This document shows, one piece after another, positions 36,343 through 46,602 of a DNA stretch of 64,000 nucleotides (the stretch's first letter is position 1; each line of letters starts with the position of its first letter). The stretch comes from CATOSP01 sp965237775. GTDB lineage: Bacteria; Chloroflexota; Dehalococcoidia; Lucifugimonadales; UBA3495. The stretch is from positions 3,596,001 to 3,660,000 of the forward strand of contig OZ250155.1 of the NCBI GenBank assembly GCA_965237775.1. The letters are read 5' to 3'. The position numbers and the translations under genes are program-made. Under the pieces are notes generated by a model. It was not told where the DNA came from. It did not search any database and saw nothing but the letters and a program-made list of their open reading frames with translations.

Positions 36343-36678
36343 ATGAGAGACGGCTGCTCAAACTTCCAGCGGAATCTGTCCCGCCTCAACCTGCTGATCG
36401 TCGACGAACTGGGCTTCGTGCCCCTGTCCCCCACCGGAGCGGAACTGCTCTTCGAGGTCTTCAGCCAGCGGTATGAGCGGGGTTCCATCCTGGTCACCAC
36501 CAACCTGCCCTTCGACGAATGGACTAAGGTCTTCGGGTCGGAACGCCTCGCCGGCGCTCTGCTGGACCGGCTCACCCCCCACGTCCATATCCTGGAGATG
36601 AACGGCGACAGCTACCGCCTCCGCCACATCCAGCAGAGCGCCGCCTACCAGGTCTCGGACGAGCCGGAAGACTCCTGA
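36343..36678 (+). pseudogene. IstB-like ATPase, C-terminal remnant
   Basis: Encodes SRLNLLIVDELGFVPLSPTGAELLFEVFSQRYERGSILVTTNLPFDEW and the end HVHILEMNGDSYRLRH, the Walker B and sensor regions of an IS21 IstB. The Walker A half and all of istA are missing. It is a different IS21 lineage from the istB at 17123. Confidence 0.85.
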
Positions 36679-36839
36679 CTCAATCCGGACCTGCGGACCC
36701 CTGCTCCTGACCTCACCCCGCCCGGCTCCCAATTCAGTTCTTTCTCATCGTGCGGGTGGTACACGATGCCTCCGCCGCAGTGGTACACCTTCTCGCCGCC
36801 CTTGACACAAACCGGCCCATTCTTTTGCCACCAATGCAT
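36645..36839 (-). CDS. Possible small Cys/His protein (weak)
   Basis: The frame reads MHWWQKNGPVCVKGGEKVYHCGGGIVYHPHDEKELNW, which looks protein-like for 40 residues, then becomes Gly/Ser-rich where it passes over the end of the IstB remnant. AGGAG lies 12 bases upstream of the ATG. It may be a relic of a small zinc-binding protein or chance. Confidence 0.25.
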   Translation of the reverse strand: MHWWQKNGPVCVKGGEKVYHCGGGIVYHPHDEKELNWEPGGVRSGAGVRRSGLSQESSGSSETW

Positions 36840-37045
36840 CCGAGCGTAGAACTCCTACCGGTTGTCGGCCCTGGGCGGCAATCTCCGCTGCCAGTATGGA
36901 CTCGGGGGCCTCAAACTGGGTAAATCCTGCAACCGGACTGGCGTCATCGCGGTGCTCCGGCGTGGTAACCTGCCCGAAATGGGGGAAATGTGATTCGCGA
37001 ACAATTTCAACCGACCCGCGAAAGAGCGGACTGAGAGGTCGTTCG

Positions 37046-37588
37046 ATGCTGGCAAGAATGTTGGGCATCGCCCGTTTGAATGTAGCCACCTTCGAGGACG
37101 TGGAGCACGACTCCAGCGCCACGCTGCAAGCGATGCTCATCGTAATCGTCGTTTCCATCGCCACCGGCGTGGGCACTCTGCTGGCAGGCGAAGCCGACCT
37201 GCTCAAGGATGTGGTCTTCGGAGTGCTGCGCTCATTGTTGTCCTGGGCCGTGTGGGCATTATTGGCTTGGTTCGTCGGAAGCAAAATCCTGGGAACCCGG
37301 GATACCCAGGCAGATTGGGGTCAGTTGGCTCGGGGAACCGGGTTTGCACAGACTCCGGGAATTCTGAAGGTACTCATCTTCATTCCGATTCTCGGGTTGA
37401 TTATTGAACTGGTTGCGGCGTTGTGGCAGTTTGGCGCGATGGTGATTGCGGTACGGCAGAGCTTGGACTATACGTCGACCCTCCGAGCCTTTGCCGTGGT
37501 CCTCATCTCGTTTGTACCTGTGGCTATCATAAACGGGATAGTCATTTGGGCATTACGCATCGGCGGTACTCCGGTTCCCCCGGCATAG
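37046..37588 (+). CDS. YIP1-family membrane protein
   Basis: A 180-residue protein from ATG 37046 (MLARMLGIARLNVATFEDVEHD), with GAGAGG nine bases upstream. Four to five membrane helices (ATLQAMLIVIVVSIATGVGTLL, LLSWAVWALLAWFVGSKILG, PGILKVLIFIPILGLIIELV, AVVLISFVPVAIINGIVIWAL) and the RGTGFAQTPG loop match bacterial YIP1-domain proteins. Their role is unknown, perhaps in membrane organisation. It stands alone. Confidence 0.8.
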   Translation: MLARMLGIARLNVATFEDVEHDSSATLQAMLIVIVVSIATGVGTLLAGEADLLKDVVFGVLRSLLSWAVWALLAWFVGSKILGTRDTQADWGQLARGTGFAQTPGILKVLIFIPILGLIIELVAALWQFGAMVIAVRQSLDYTSTLRAFAVVLISFVPVAIINGIVIWALRIGGTPVPPA

Positions 37589-37930
37589 GCCTTCCACGGT
37601 GTGCCACCTACTCGTTGTACGTCGACCCCACGCCAAGCTTTCCCGCGGGCACAGGCCGCATCGCGCTAGACCCTATTACCTACGGAAGGCCGCCCAAGCG
37701 GGCAGTAGGCCATCCTTTCGAGTTCTCCTTCTCCCTGCCGGAGCCGGCCAACAAGGGCGGATGCCCGCCCAAGAAGAAGAACCCAGCTGGGACAGGGAAA
37801 ACCCTCAAGAAAGCAACCCCGAGGGCCACAAACACGAAATAGCGCATCGCACCTGACCCTGCCCAGGCAAAAGCCAAGAGGCAGAAACAGGCCGAGTACG
37901 ACCGGCAAAGAAGCCAGTCCCCCGGCTGCG
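37589..37930. other. Intergenic, no gene recognised
   Basis: About 340 bases with overlapping open frames of low quality and no recognisable domain or repeat. Confidence 0.4.
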
Positions 37931-38128
37931 GTGGAGGCCCGCCTCAACAGCCCGGCGACGGGCGCGCCGAGCATCAGCGGCACCGCCGAGGTAGAGGAGA
38001 CCCTCACGTCGGGCGTCGCCGACGAGGACGGGTTGGACAACGCCGACTTCACCTACCAGTGGCAGGCCGGGAGACTCTACATGGGACGGTTCTCCGTCGG
38101 GATGGCCAGGCCTGGATTGGTCTTGTGA
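37931..38128 (+). pseudogene. Remnant of an Ig-like/cadherin-type repeat protein
   Basis: The frame EARLNSPATGAPSISGTAEVEETLTSGVADEDGLDNADFTYQWQAG is one typical repeat of large secreted proteins (NSPATGAPTISGTA-VGETLTA...DADGL...YQW). It has no start signal and loses sense after the YQWQ. It is a scrap of a former surface protein, similar in style to the TWQWEKSSD units of the 39315 gene. Confidence 0.6.
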
Positions 38129-38331
38129 GTGGTCTGGTTTGCCTTCCGATTCCATTAGCTTCTTGCTATCTGGACCTCTGTTTATCTGGTGAGTTTGGGA
38201 GGGGGCCTTGCACTCAACCACATCCCGGACTCTATCTGAAGGCGGCGGTGGAGGGGAGGGGACTGTGGGGCTGGATTGGATGGCGGGGACCTACCGTACC
38301 ATCGGACGCGGGCTCCGGCCGGTCGTCGGGG

Positions 38332-38691
38332 TCAGGGCGCCTTGTCCAACTCTTCGATGGACTCCATGGCCGCGGACCATCCAGCGACAAAGGTCTGCAA
38401 GGCGATCGGGGTGATTTCCCTGTTCCGCTCTGCGGCCTCCGCTAAATCTTCAGCCATTACCTCACCGCCGGTCCGGCGCTTCACCACCATCTTGGCGTGC
38501 TGGGTGCACCGGTTGAAATCGTAGAATGCGTAATCGCAGTCCAGCCGACAGGCAGCGTTTTGGCTGCACCGGTTGCGGTCGTCCCTTGCCTCATGCCGGG
38601 GTTCCGCTTCTCCCCGCCACTCGCAGCGGATGCCCTCGGCGTGGCTGATGCGGATTCCATGCAAACTTTCGTAGGAATTTGCCGAAAACAT
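38332..38691 (-). CDS. Unknown Cys-rich 119-residue protein
   Basis: ATG 38691 is eight bases after GAGGAG and the frame begins MFSANSYESLHGIRISHAEG. The centre has several cysteines (RCSQNAACRLDCDYAFYDFNRCTQHAKMV), possibly metal-binding or disulfide-bonded, followed by a helical C-terminus (AEDLAEAAERNREITPIALQTFVAGW). No family recognised and no neighbours in operon. Confidence 0.5.
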   Translation of the reverse strand: MFSANSYESLHGIRISHAEGIRCEWRGEAEPRHEARDDRNRCSQNAACRLDCDYAFYDFNRCTQHAKMVVKRRTGGEVMAEDLAEAAERNREITPIALQTFVAGWSAAMESIEELDKAP

Positions 38692-38744
38692 ATTCACGCT
38701 CCTCAAGATTCAGATGGGTTGGTTGGAATGACCGGCAAAACAGG

Positions 38745-38772
38745 AAGCCCCTCTCCTATTTTGGAGAGGGGC
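38745..38772. terminator. Perfect 11-bp hairpin
   Basis: AGCCCCTCTCC (38745-38755) pairs fully with GGAGAGGGGCT (38762-38772) around TATTTT. No U-run follows on either strand, so an intrinsic terminator is not certain; it lies just upstream of the Cys-rich gene in its reading direction. Confidence 0.4.
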
Positions 38773-39314
38773 TGAACATCACGGAGGATGTAACATCGCT
38801 ATGGGAAACTGAAACCGGGTTTTTGGCGATTAACATGGGGGGCTGCCCTCGAAGGTTGAAAAGGATGTGGCCGCGTGTAAACAGCATGGACAGGCGGAGT
38901 GGCACAGGCCAATCAGGTGGGGAAAAGCCCGAATCCCGTTCCGAAATAAGTTCCGATGAAGGAGCCGCATGTGATACGGTCTGCTCGTGGTGATGCGTAT
39001 TCTCAGCGGCGGAGTGCAGGGGCGGGTCTGAGACCCGGTATGGCGGGAAGCTGGACCCCGGCGTTATCACCACCCTCGGCGGCGCGCAGGAGCCGTTGGG
39101 ATCAGATCGGCTCCGGTTACAGGGATACTCCGTTCGGTGCCGCGTTGCCGACTACTGAGAGTCCCGCAGTGTCCCGGCTGGGAAATCACCCTTCATCCTC
39201 CCTTTGCGAAAGCGGGGCGGGGACTTAGTCATCCATTTGGGAAAAGGGTGGGGCGTTTACGGGCTGACTGATTCGTTTGGTCTTGTGCGACGGGAAGAAG
39301 TGAGGTGATGTCCC
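38773..39314. other. Leader region of the cadherin-like gene, no ORF
   Basis: About 540 bases without a convincing gene. A GAGGTGATG-type ribosome site lies shortly before ATG 39315. Promoter elements could not be singled out. Confidence 0.4.
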
Positions 39315-42300
39315 ATGAATAGTAGAATGTTCTTTGCGGCGGCTGCCGTTCTGTACGTAATTGTCCTTGCCGCCCTCTCAGCGGCTCTCCCATCCGCCCT
39401 TCTGCCGGGAAACACGGCCTACGCCCAGACGAACAGCGCCCCGCAGTTCCCGTCCAGCGAGACCGGCACTCGCACCGTGGACGAGAACACGCCGTGGTAT
39501 CAGAACATCGGCGACCCGGTGGTGGCCACCGACCCCGACGACGACAAGCTGACCTACTCCCTGAAAAACGCCCGCACATCCCCCTTCACGATCGACAGGT
39601 TCACGGGCCAGTTGCAGACCGGCGCTCCCCTGGACTACGAGACCCAGGACACCTACACGGCTAAGGTAATCGCAGCCGACCGACTCGAACCAGATGACCC
39701 ATCCCGCGCCACCGACACCATCACGGTGACCATCAACGTCAACAACGTGGATGAGCCGGGGAAGGTCTCGCTGACGTGGACCAGGCTCCAAGTCGGCGCC
39801 GAGGTTGAGGCCAGCCTGACCGACCCCGACGGCAACGTTTCGGGCGTGACATGGCAATGGGAGAAGTCCTCGGATGAGTCGAGCGGGACCGCCATCAGCA
39901 CTGGGACGCAAGCCACCTACACCCCGGTAGAAGGCGACGTGAACAGATACCTGCGGGCCGTCGCCTCCTACACCGACCCTCTGGGGGCCGGAAAGACCGC
40001 ATGGTCGGCGGCCGCGTATGTAAAGCCAGTGCCTGACCCCAACCAAACGCCGGACTTCCAGGTGAATACCGGTAGCGGTTATGACTGTCCCGAGGATGAG
40101 ACGGCAGATGTCTGCCTTTCCATTAAGAGACACGCCCCGCCAGGCTCCGAAATCCACTACCCGGGCTATGTCTACATTACCGACCACGACCAGGTCCGCT
40201 ACTCTAAAGGTGGAGCGGATGCCGCGAAGTTCCACATTGGTCCGTTGAGCGGCGACCTGTACACTACGGACGCCCATGCCTACGATAACCCGGGGACAGA
40301 TGGCAAATTCGAGATAACCATAACTGCCACTGACCCATCCGGCCGGTCCGACAGCATCGATGTGGCTCTCAGTCCCTCCGGCTCGGCAGGATCGCCTACT
40401 GTGAGGGGTCCCGAGGAAATCAGGTACCCCGAGAACGGCACCTGGCCGTTGGCCACCTACTCCGCCACTGCCTCCAACCCGGACCGCGACATTCATGGCT
40501 GGATAATCAGCGTTGAGCCCGGCGGCGGCGGTGACTTCTTCGACATCGACGATGACGGTGTGCTTACTTTCACACATCCCCCAGACTACGAGGACCCGGC
40601 GGACGAGAACGGGGACAACACGTACTCGTTCACCATCATGGCGTACGACACCAATCCTCCCAGTGGGCGCAGACCCGGCCGGACTTCATTTAGTGTGCGC
40701 GTCACCGTCGCCGACGTGAACGAACCGCCGGAGTTCTCCGTGGAGACTGCTTCCCGCACCATCGCCGAAAACACGGAGGCGGGTGTGGCCATCGGCGCTC
40801 CGGTAACGGCCACCGACCCCGACACCGGCGACACCCCGGCCTACACACTTGGCGGGACGGATGCTAACTTCTTCGACATCGACCCATCGACCGGCCAGTT
40901 GCGGACCCAGGCCGCCCTGGACCACGAGACCAAGTCCGGCTACACCGTGACCGTCACGGCTTCCGACGGCGCACTCACCGCCACCGTGGACGTGACGGTC
41001 ACCGTCACCAACATTGACGAAGCGGGGACGGTTACTCTATCTACGAACCAGCCCCCGGCCCGCGCCGAAATCACTGCCGCTCTGACCGACCCCGACGAGG
41101 GTGTTACCGGCGCCGTCTGGCAGTGGGAGAGGTCCAGTGACGGGAACACCGCTTGGGCCGGCATCGGGACCAGTTCCCCCTCCTACACTCCGGTTGACGG
41201 AGACGTGGGGTATCACCTGCGGGCCACGGCATCCTACACCGACGGGCACGGGCCGGACAAGACCGCGCAGGCAGCATCAACCCAGGCAGTCCAGGCCGGA
41301 GCAAACCGCCCGCCGGAGTTCGACTCGGCCACAGCCTCCCGCGAGGTCCCCGAAAACACGGAGGCGGGCGAGAACATCGGCGCTCCGGTAACGGCCAACG
41401 ACCCGGACACCGGCGACACCCAAACCTACACTCTGGAGGGCGCGGACTTAGATTCGTTCGACATTGACAGCGCCAGCGGCCAGTTACAAACAAAGCCGGG
41501 GGTGACCTACGACCACGAGATCAAGTCCAGCTACTCTGTAACGGTCAAGGCGGATGACAACAACGGCGGCACTGCCACCATCGACGTGACGGTCACGGTC
41601 ACCGACGTTGACGAAGCGGGGACGGTTACTCTATCTACGAACCAGCCCCCGGCCCGCGCCGAAATCACTGCCGCTCTGACCGACCCCGACGAGGGTGTTA
41701 CCGGCGCCGTTTGGCAGTGGGAAAGGTCCAGTGACGGGAACACCGCTTGGGCCGGCATCGGGACCAGTTCCCCCTCCTACACTCCGGTTGACGGAGACGT
41801 GGGGTATCACCTGCGGGCCACGGCATCCTACACCGACGGGCACGGGCCGGGCAAGACCGCGCAGGCAGCATCAACCCAGGCAGTCCAGGCCGGAGCAAAC
41901 CGCCCGCCGGAGTTCGACTCGGCCACAGCCGCCCGCGAGGTCCCCGAAAACACGGAGGCGGGCGAGAACATCGGCGCTCCCGTAACGGCCAACGACCCGG
42001 ACACCGGCGACACCCAAACCTACACTCTGGAGGGCGCGGACTTAGATTCGTTCGACATTGACAGCGCCAGCGGCCAGTTACAAACAAAGTCTGGGGTGAC
42101 CTACGACCACGAGAGCAAGTCCAGCTACTCTGTAACGGTCAACGCGGATGACAACAACGGCGGCACTGCCACCATCGACGTGACGGTGACCGTCACCGAC
42201 GTTGACGAAGCGGGGACGGTTACTCTATCTACGAACCAGCCCCCGGCCCGCGCCGAAATCACTGCCGCTCTGACCGACCCCGACGAGGGTGTTACCGGCG

Positions 42301-44426
42301 CCGTCTGGCAGTGGGAGAGGTCCAGTGACGGGAACACCGCTTGGGCCGGCATCGGGACCAGTTCCCCCTCCTACACTCCGGTTGACGGAGACGTGGGTTA
42401 TCACCTGCGGGCCACGGCATCCTACACCGACGGGCACGGGCCGGACAAGACCGCGCAGGCAGCATCAACCCAGGCAGTCCAGACCGGAGCAAACCGCCCG
42501 CCGGAGTTCGACTCGGCCACAGCCTCCCGCGAGGTCCCCGAAAACACGGAGGCGGGCGAGAACATCGGCGCTCCCGTAACGGCCAACGACCCGGACACCG
42601 GCGACACCCAAACCTACACTCTGGAGGGCGCGGACGCGGATTCGTTCGACATTGACAGCGCCAACGGCCAGATACAAACAAAGCCGGGGGTGACCTACGA
42701 CCATGAGAGCAAGTCCAACTACTCTGTAACGGTCAAGGCGGATGACAACAACGGCGGCACTGCCACCATCGACGTGACGGTCACGGTCACCAACATTGAC
42801 GAACCGCCGGAGTTCTCCGCGGAGACTGCTTCCCGCACCATCGCCGAAAACACGGAGGCGGGTGTGGCCATCGGTGACCCGGTAACAGCCACCGACCCCG
42901 ACACCGGCGACACCCCGGCTTACACACTTGACGGGACGGATGCTAACTTCTTCGACATAGATGGATCGACCGGCCAGTTGCGGACCCAGGCCGCCCTGGA
43001 CCACGAGACCAAGTCCGGCTACACCGTGACCGTGACGGCTTCCGACGGCGCACTCACCGCTACCGTGGACGTGACGGTCACGGTCACCAACATTGACGAA
43101 GCGGGGACGGTTACTCTATCTACGAACCAGCCCCCGGCCCGCGCCGAAATCACTGCCGCTCTGACCGACCCCGACGAGGGTGTTACCGGCGCCGTTTGGC
43201 AGTGGGAAAGGTCCAGTGACGGGAACACCGCTTGGGCCGGCATCGGGACCAGTTCCCCCTCCTACACTCCGGTTGACGGAGACGTGGGGTATCACCTGCG
43301 GGCCACGGCATCCTACACCGACGGGCACGGGCCGGACAAGACCGCGCAGGCAGCATCAACCCAGGCGGTCCAGACCGGAGCAAACCGCCCGCCGGAGTTC
43401 GACTCGGCCACAGCCACCCGCGAGGTCCCCGAAAACACGGAGGCGGGCGAGAACATCGGCGCTCCGGTAACGGCCACCGACCCGGACAACGACACCCTGG
43501 CCTACACCCTGGGCGGCGCGGACGCGGATTCGTTCGACATTGACAGCGCCAGCGGCCAGATACAAACAAAGTCTGGGGTGACCTACGACCACGAGATCAA
43601 GTCCAGCTACTCTGTAACGGTCAAGGCGGATGACAACAACGGCGGCACTGCCACCATCGACGTGACGGTCACGGTCACCGACGTTGACGAAGCGGGGACG
43701 GTTACTCTATCTACGAACCAGCCCCCGGCCCGCGCCGAAATCACTGCCGCTCTGACCGACCCCGACGAGGGTGTTACCGGCGCCGTTTGGCAGTGGGAAA
43801 GGTCCAGTGACGGGAACACCGCTTGGGCCGGCATCGGGACCAGTTCCCCCTCCTACACTCCGGTTGACGGAGACGTGGGGTATCACCTGCGGGCCACGGC
43901 ATCCTACACCGACGGGCACGGGCCGGGCAAGACCGCGCAGGCAGCATCAACCCAGGCAGTCCAGGCCGGAGCAAACCGCCCGCCGGAGTTCGACTCGGCC
44001 ACAGCCGCCCGCGAGGTCGCCGAAAACACGGAGGCGGGCGAGAACATCGGCGCTCCCGTAACGGCCAACGACCCGGACGACGACACCCTGGCCTACACCC
44101 TGGGCGGCGCGGACGCGGATTGGTTCGACATTGACAGAAGCACGGGGCAGATCACGGTGGGCACCAGGAAGGCGCCGGGCCACGAGGCAGGGGCCAGCTA
44201 CACCGTCACCGTTACGGCCGCTGACCCTTCCGGCTCCAGCGCCGACATCGGCGTGACAATTGCGGTGTTCGATGAGGATTTGGGTGCGTTGGGAAGTCGA
44301 TATGACACAGACAACGACAAGATGATCGGGAGGGATGAGGCCATCACGGCCATAATCGATTACTTTGCCGGCCTGATTACCTGGGACGATGTGGAGGGGG
44401 TCATCACCCTCTATTTGGCCAGTTAG
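39315..44426 (+). CDS. Giant secreted cadherin-like repeat protein
   Basis: A 1703-residue exported protein. The Sec signal (FFAAAAVLYVIVLAALSAAL ... AYA) is followed by alternating cadherin-like domains (VPENTEAGENIGAPVTANDPDTGDTQTYTL, FDIDSASGQLQT, Ca-binding DxD and DxNDN-like positions) and Ig-like domains (VTLSTNQPPARAEITAALTDPDEGVTGAVWQWERSSDG). The last 42 residues form a dockerin-like module (YDTDNDKMIGRDEAITAIIDYFAGLIT). Such proteins act in Ca-dependent adhesion or as a cell-surface scaffold. The middle repeats are near-identical in DNA. No membrane anchor or LPXTG is seen, so attachment may be through the C-terminal module. It stands alone. Confidence 0.9.
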   Translation: MNSRMFFAAAAVLYVIVLAALSAALPSALLPGNTAYAQTNSAPQFPSSETGTRTVDENTPWYQNIGDPVVATDPDDDKLTYSLKNARTSPFTIDRFTGQLQTGAPLDYETQDTYTAKVIAADRLEPDDPSRATDTITVTINVNNVDEPGKVSLTWTRLQVGAEVEASLTDPDGNVSGVTWQWEKSSDESSGTAISTGTQATYTPVEGDVNRYLRAVASYTDPLGAGKTAWSAAAYVKPVPDPNQTPDFQVNTGSGYDCPEDETADVCLSIKRHAPPGSEIHYPGYVYITDHDQVRYSKGGADAAKFHIGPLSGDLYTTDAHAYDNPGTDGKFEITITATDPSGRSDSIDVALSPSGSAGSPTVRGPEEIRYPENGTWPLATYSATASNPDRDIHGWIISVEPGGGGDFFDIDDDGVLTFTHPPDYEDPADENGDNTYSFTIMAYDTNPPSGRRPGRTSFSVRVTVADVNEPPEFSVETASRTIAENTEAGVAIGAPVTATDPDTGDTPAYTLGGTDANFFDIDPSTGQLRTQAALDHETKSGYTVTVTASDGALTATVDVTVTVTNIDEAGTVTLSTNQPPARAEITAALTDPDEGVTGAVWQWERSSDGNTAWAGIGTSSPSYTPVDGDVGYHLRATASYTDGHGPDKTAQAASTQAVQAGANRPPEFDSATASREVPENTEAGENIGAPVTANDPDTGDTQTYTLEGADLDSFDIDSASGQLQTKPGVTYDHEIKSSYSVTVKADDNNGGTATIDVTVTVTDVDEAGTVTLSTNQPPARAEITAALTDPDEGVTGAVWQWERSSDGNTAWAGIGTSSPSYTPVDGDVGYHLRATASYTDGHGPGKTAQAASTQAVQAGANRPPEFDSATAAREVPENTEAGENIGAPVTANDPDTGDTQTYTLEGADLDSFDIDSASGQLQTKSGVTYDHESKSSYSVTVNADDNNGGTATIDVTVTVTDVDEAGTVTLSTNQPPARAEITAALTDPDEGVTGAVWQWERSSDGNTAWAGIGTSSPSYTPVDGDVGYHLRATASYTDGHGPDKTAQAASTQAVQTGANRPPEFDSATASREVPENTEAGENIGAPVTANDPDTGDTQTYTLEGADADSFDIDSANGQIQTKPGVTYDHESKSNYSVTVKADDNNGGTATIDVTVTVTNIDEPPEFSAETASRTIAENTEAGVAIGDPVTATDPDTGDTPAYTLDGTDANFFDIDGSTGQLRTQAALDHETKSGYTVTVTASDGALTATVDVTVTVTNIDEAGTVTLSTNQPPARAEITAALTDPDEGVTGAVWQWERSSDGNTAWAGIGTSSPSYTPVDGDVGYHLRATASYTDGHGPDKTAQAASTQAVQTGANRPPEFDSATATREVPENTEAGENIGAPVTATDPDNDTLAYTLGGADADSFDIDSASGQIQTKSGVTYDHEIKSSYSVTVKADDNNGGTATIDVTVTVTDVDEAGTVTLSTNQPPARAEITAALTDPDEGVTGAVWQWERSSDGNTAWAGIGTSSPSYTPVDGDVGYHLRATASYTDGHGPGKTAQAASTQAVQAGANRPPEFDSATAAREVAENTEAGENIGAPVTANDPDDDTLAYTLGGADADWFDIDRSTGQITVGTRKAPGHEAGASYTVTVTAADPSGSSADIGVTIAVFDEDLGALGSRYDTDNDKMIGRDEAITAIIDYFAGLITWDDVEGVITLYLAS
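41016..44010 (+). repeat. Long coding direct repeats of about 594 bp
   Basis: Units begin with the same GACGAAGCGGGGACGG at 41016, 41610, 42204, 43095 and 43686, giving spacings of 594, 594, 891 and 591 bases. Each holds one Ig-like plus one cadherin-like domain; the 891-base step has an extra cadherin domain. Many stretches are identical base for base, which indicates recent duplication or gene conversion and makes the region prone to copy-number change and misassembly. Confidence 0.95.
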
Positions 44427-44681
44427 TCAGCTTGGCTGGCTGAAGCATGAGAGGGTGGCATTTGCGCTGTCGCGGGATCGTGGCTCGTAAGGTAGGCCGC
44501 CAGATCTGAACAGTTGCCAGCCCCGCGCAACTCAGGCCCCGCCATCAGCGGATACGATGTCGGGCACAGGCAGTCAGGAAGCACTGGCGGCTATGTCACG
44601 CGGAGCATATCCGGCAAGTCCACGACGACGGACATCGGGAGCCTTGCGATAAGTTGATAATACAAGGAATATAGAATAATA

Positions 44682-45266
44682 ATGGTTAACAACAATTACA
44701 TGCGTTTGTCCCAGTGGGCCGCCCTGCATGGTATGCACCGCATGACTGCGTGGCGCCACTACAACGCCGGAACCCTCCCGGCCGAATTACAACCCAAGAA
44801 GATCGGCAACATCATCTACGTCCTCGCCCATCCCGGGACTCCACCCGGCCGCATCGCCGGATACGCCCGGGTGAGCAGCGCCGAGCGGAAGCCACACCTG
44901 GAGAACCAGGCCAACCGGCTGTGGGCCTATGCCGGCCAGAACCGCATACCGCTGGACCAGGTGGTATCCGAGGTCGCCAGCGGGATCAACGACCGCAGGC
45001 CCAAGCTGGGCAAGCTGCTGGGAGACCCCACAGTCCACACAGTCATAATCGAGCGCCGGGAACGCTTGGCCCGGTTCGGAGCAGGCATGGTGGAGACAAT
45101 GCTTCAAGCACGCGGGGGCACGCTCATAGTGATCGAAAACAAAGATGTCCCCGACGACCTGGTGCGGGACATGACCGAGATCCTGACCTGCTTCTGTGCC
45201 CGTCTGTACGGCAAACGCTCCGCCGCCAACCGGGCCCGGAGGGCCATGGAGTCCGTCAGTGGCTGA
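44682..45266 (+). CDS. tnpA: IS607-type serine recombinase TnpA
   Basis: A 194-residue recombinase. The N-terminal helix-turn-helix of MerR type (MRLSQWAALHGMHRMTAWRHYNAGTLP) is followed by the catalytic domain with Ser65 in GYARVSS, then ERRERLARFGAGMVETML and LTCFCARLYGKRSA. It moves the element through a circular intermediate and needs no target duplication. Close relatives in the window are at 52932 and 55737. Start at ATG 44682, with the AT-rich terminal sequence directly before it. Confidence 0.93.
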   Translation: MVNNNYMRLSQWAALHGMHRMTAWRHYNAGTLPAELQPKKIGNIIYVLAHPGTPPGRIAGYARVSSAERKPHLENQANRLWAYAGQNRIPLDQVVSEVASGINDRRPKLGKLLGDPTVHTVIIERRERLARFGAGMVETMLQARGGTLIVIENKDVPDDLVRDMTEILTCFCARLYGKRSAANRARRAMESVSG

Positions 45267-46602
45267 GCTGAAGGGCAAGAAGCGCAAGCAACCCAGTTCA
45301 TGCCCTGAAGGTTGGGCGCCCGGCGCCGTCGTGGTCCAACTGGAACTCACCCGCCGGCAGGAACACTATGCCCGGCGTTGCGCCGGCATCTCCCGCTTCG
45401 TCTATAACCGGCTCGTGGCCAACGACCAGGCCGGAAGAGACACCGGCCTGTGGCTCACGCCACACGAACTGGAGAAGGAGTTCAACGCCGCCAAGCAGGT
45501 CAACCCGGCCCTGGCCTTCATCACCCAGGTCGGCAAGTTCGTGGCCCAGGGCGCGTGCCGCAACTACCGCAACGCCCGTTCCCGCTGGCTGAACAAAGAG
45601 TTGCAGGCCCGCAGACCCGTCTTCCACAAGAAGAACCGCACCGGCGCCGGATCATTCCTGGCCGCGTCGGGAGTGAACCGTATCCGCTACGATGGCCGCC
45701 GGCGCATCCGGTTGCCCTACCTGGGCAGCGTCAGGATGACCCGCGAATTGCCGGACGGCAACCCCTACGAGGTGAGCGTTAAGAGACAAAACGGACGCTG
45801 GCACGCCAGCGTCGCCTACTGGAAAACGCCTGCGTTGCCGCCCCAACGAGAAACCCAATCGGTGGGCGGCGTGGACGTGGGCATCAGTCCCCTGGCAGTG
45901 GACAGCGGCGGAGCGCATCCCAACCCCAAAGCCCACTATCAGCCGGTCCAGACTGCCAACGGCCAGTGGCGCTACCCCAACCCAAGGGGCTACGCCAAGG
46001 CCCTCAATGCGCTGACCCGCCGGCAGCGGGCCCAAGCCCGCCGGACGCCGGGCAGCCGGGGCTGGTGGGAGGCGCAACGCCGCATTGACCGTGCCCACCG
46101 CCGGGCAAAGGGGCTGCGCGACAACGCCCGCCACCACGTGAGCCGGGCGTTGGTCCGGAAGCGCCACACTCTGGGCATCGAGACACTGAACGTCTCGGGC
46201 ATGATCCGGGCTGGCCTGCAGTCCAAGGCCCTGGCCGACGCCGGAATGTCCGGCCCGCTCCACCAGGTCCGCTACAAGGCCCAGTGGTACGGTACACAGA
46301 TCGTGGAAGCCGGCCAGTGGTTTCCCAGCAGCAAGACCTGCTCCGTCTGCGGAGCGGTGAACGGAGATCTTCAGCGAGAACCGGATTGGGACTGCCCTGA
46401 ATGCGGCTCCCATCACGATAGGAACGAAAACGCAGCTCGCAATCTGCTAAAACTTGCGCTACTCGCGGTAGGCGAGGATGTAATGCTCCCGGACGGGAAG
46501 GCGCTGGCCGGCGGCGATTCCGTCATCGGTGAAACCGGCCCGGAGGAAGGGAGAACCAAGCAGGCGATGACGGTTGCACCCCAACTCACGCTGGCGGCGT
46601 AA
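45259..46602 (+). CDS. tnpB: TnpB RNA-guided nuclease (IS607-associated), intact
   Basis: A 447-residue TnpB starting at GTG 45259, which overlaps the tnpA stop as in elements C and D. RuvC residues are all present: Asp206 in GVDVGISPLAV, Glu308 in GIETLNV and Asp387 in HHDRNENAARN. The zinc ribbon is complete: Cys361, Cys364, Cys379 and Cys382. TnpB proteins cut DNA next to a short target motif using a guide RNA made from the element end. The guide scaffold probably lies in the last 150 bases of this gene. This is the only fully intact zinc-ribbon tnpB inside the window. Confidence 0.93.
   Translation: MAELKGKKRKQPSSCPEGWAPGAVVVQLELTRRQEHYARRCAGISRFVYNRLVANDQAGRDTGLWLTPHELEKEFNAAKQVNPALAFITQVGKFVAQGACRNYRNARSRWLNKELQARRPVFHKKNRTGAGSFLAASGVNRIRYDGRRRIRLPYLGSVRMTRELPDGNPYEVSVKRQNGRWHASVAYWKTPALPPQRETQSVGGVDVGISPLAVDSGGAHPNPKAHYQPVQTANGQWRYPNPRGYAKALNALTRRQRAQARRTPGSRGWWEAQRRIDRAHRRAKGLRDNARHHVSRALVRKRHTLGIETLNVSGMIRAGLQSKALADAGMSGPLHQVRYKAQWYGTQIVEAGQWFPSSKTCSVCGAVNGDLQREPDWDCPECGSHHDRNENAARNLLKLALLAVGEDVMLPDGKALAGGDSVIGETGPEEGRTKQAMTVAPQLTLAA

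Noticed and set aside
36745..37284. Minus-strand frame opposite the YIP1-like gene
   Set aside because: It overlaps a gene with clear membrane helices and has low-complexity composition.
41016..44010. Regular repeats that might suggest a CRISPR array
   Set aside because: The units are about 594 bases, wholly coding and in frame with a secreted protein; there are no short repeats with unique spacers and no cas genes in the window.
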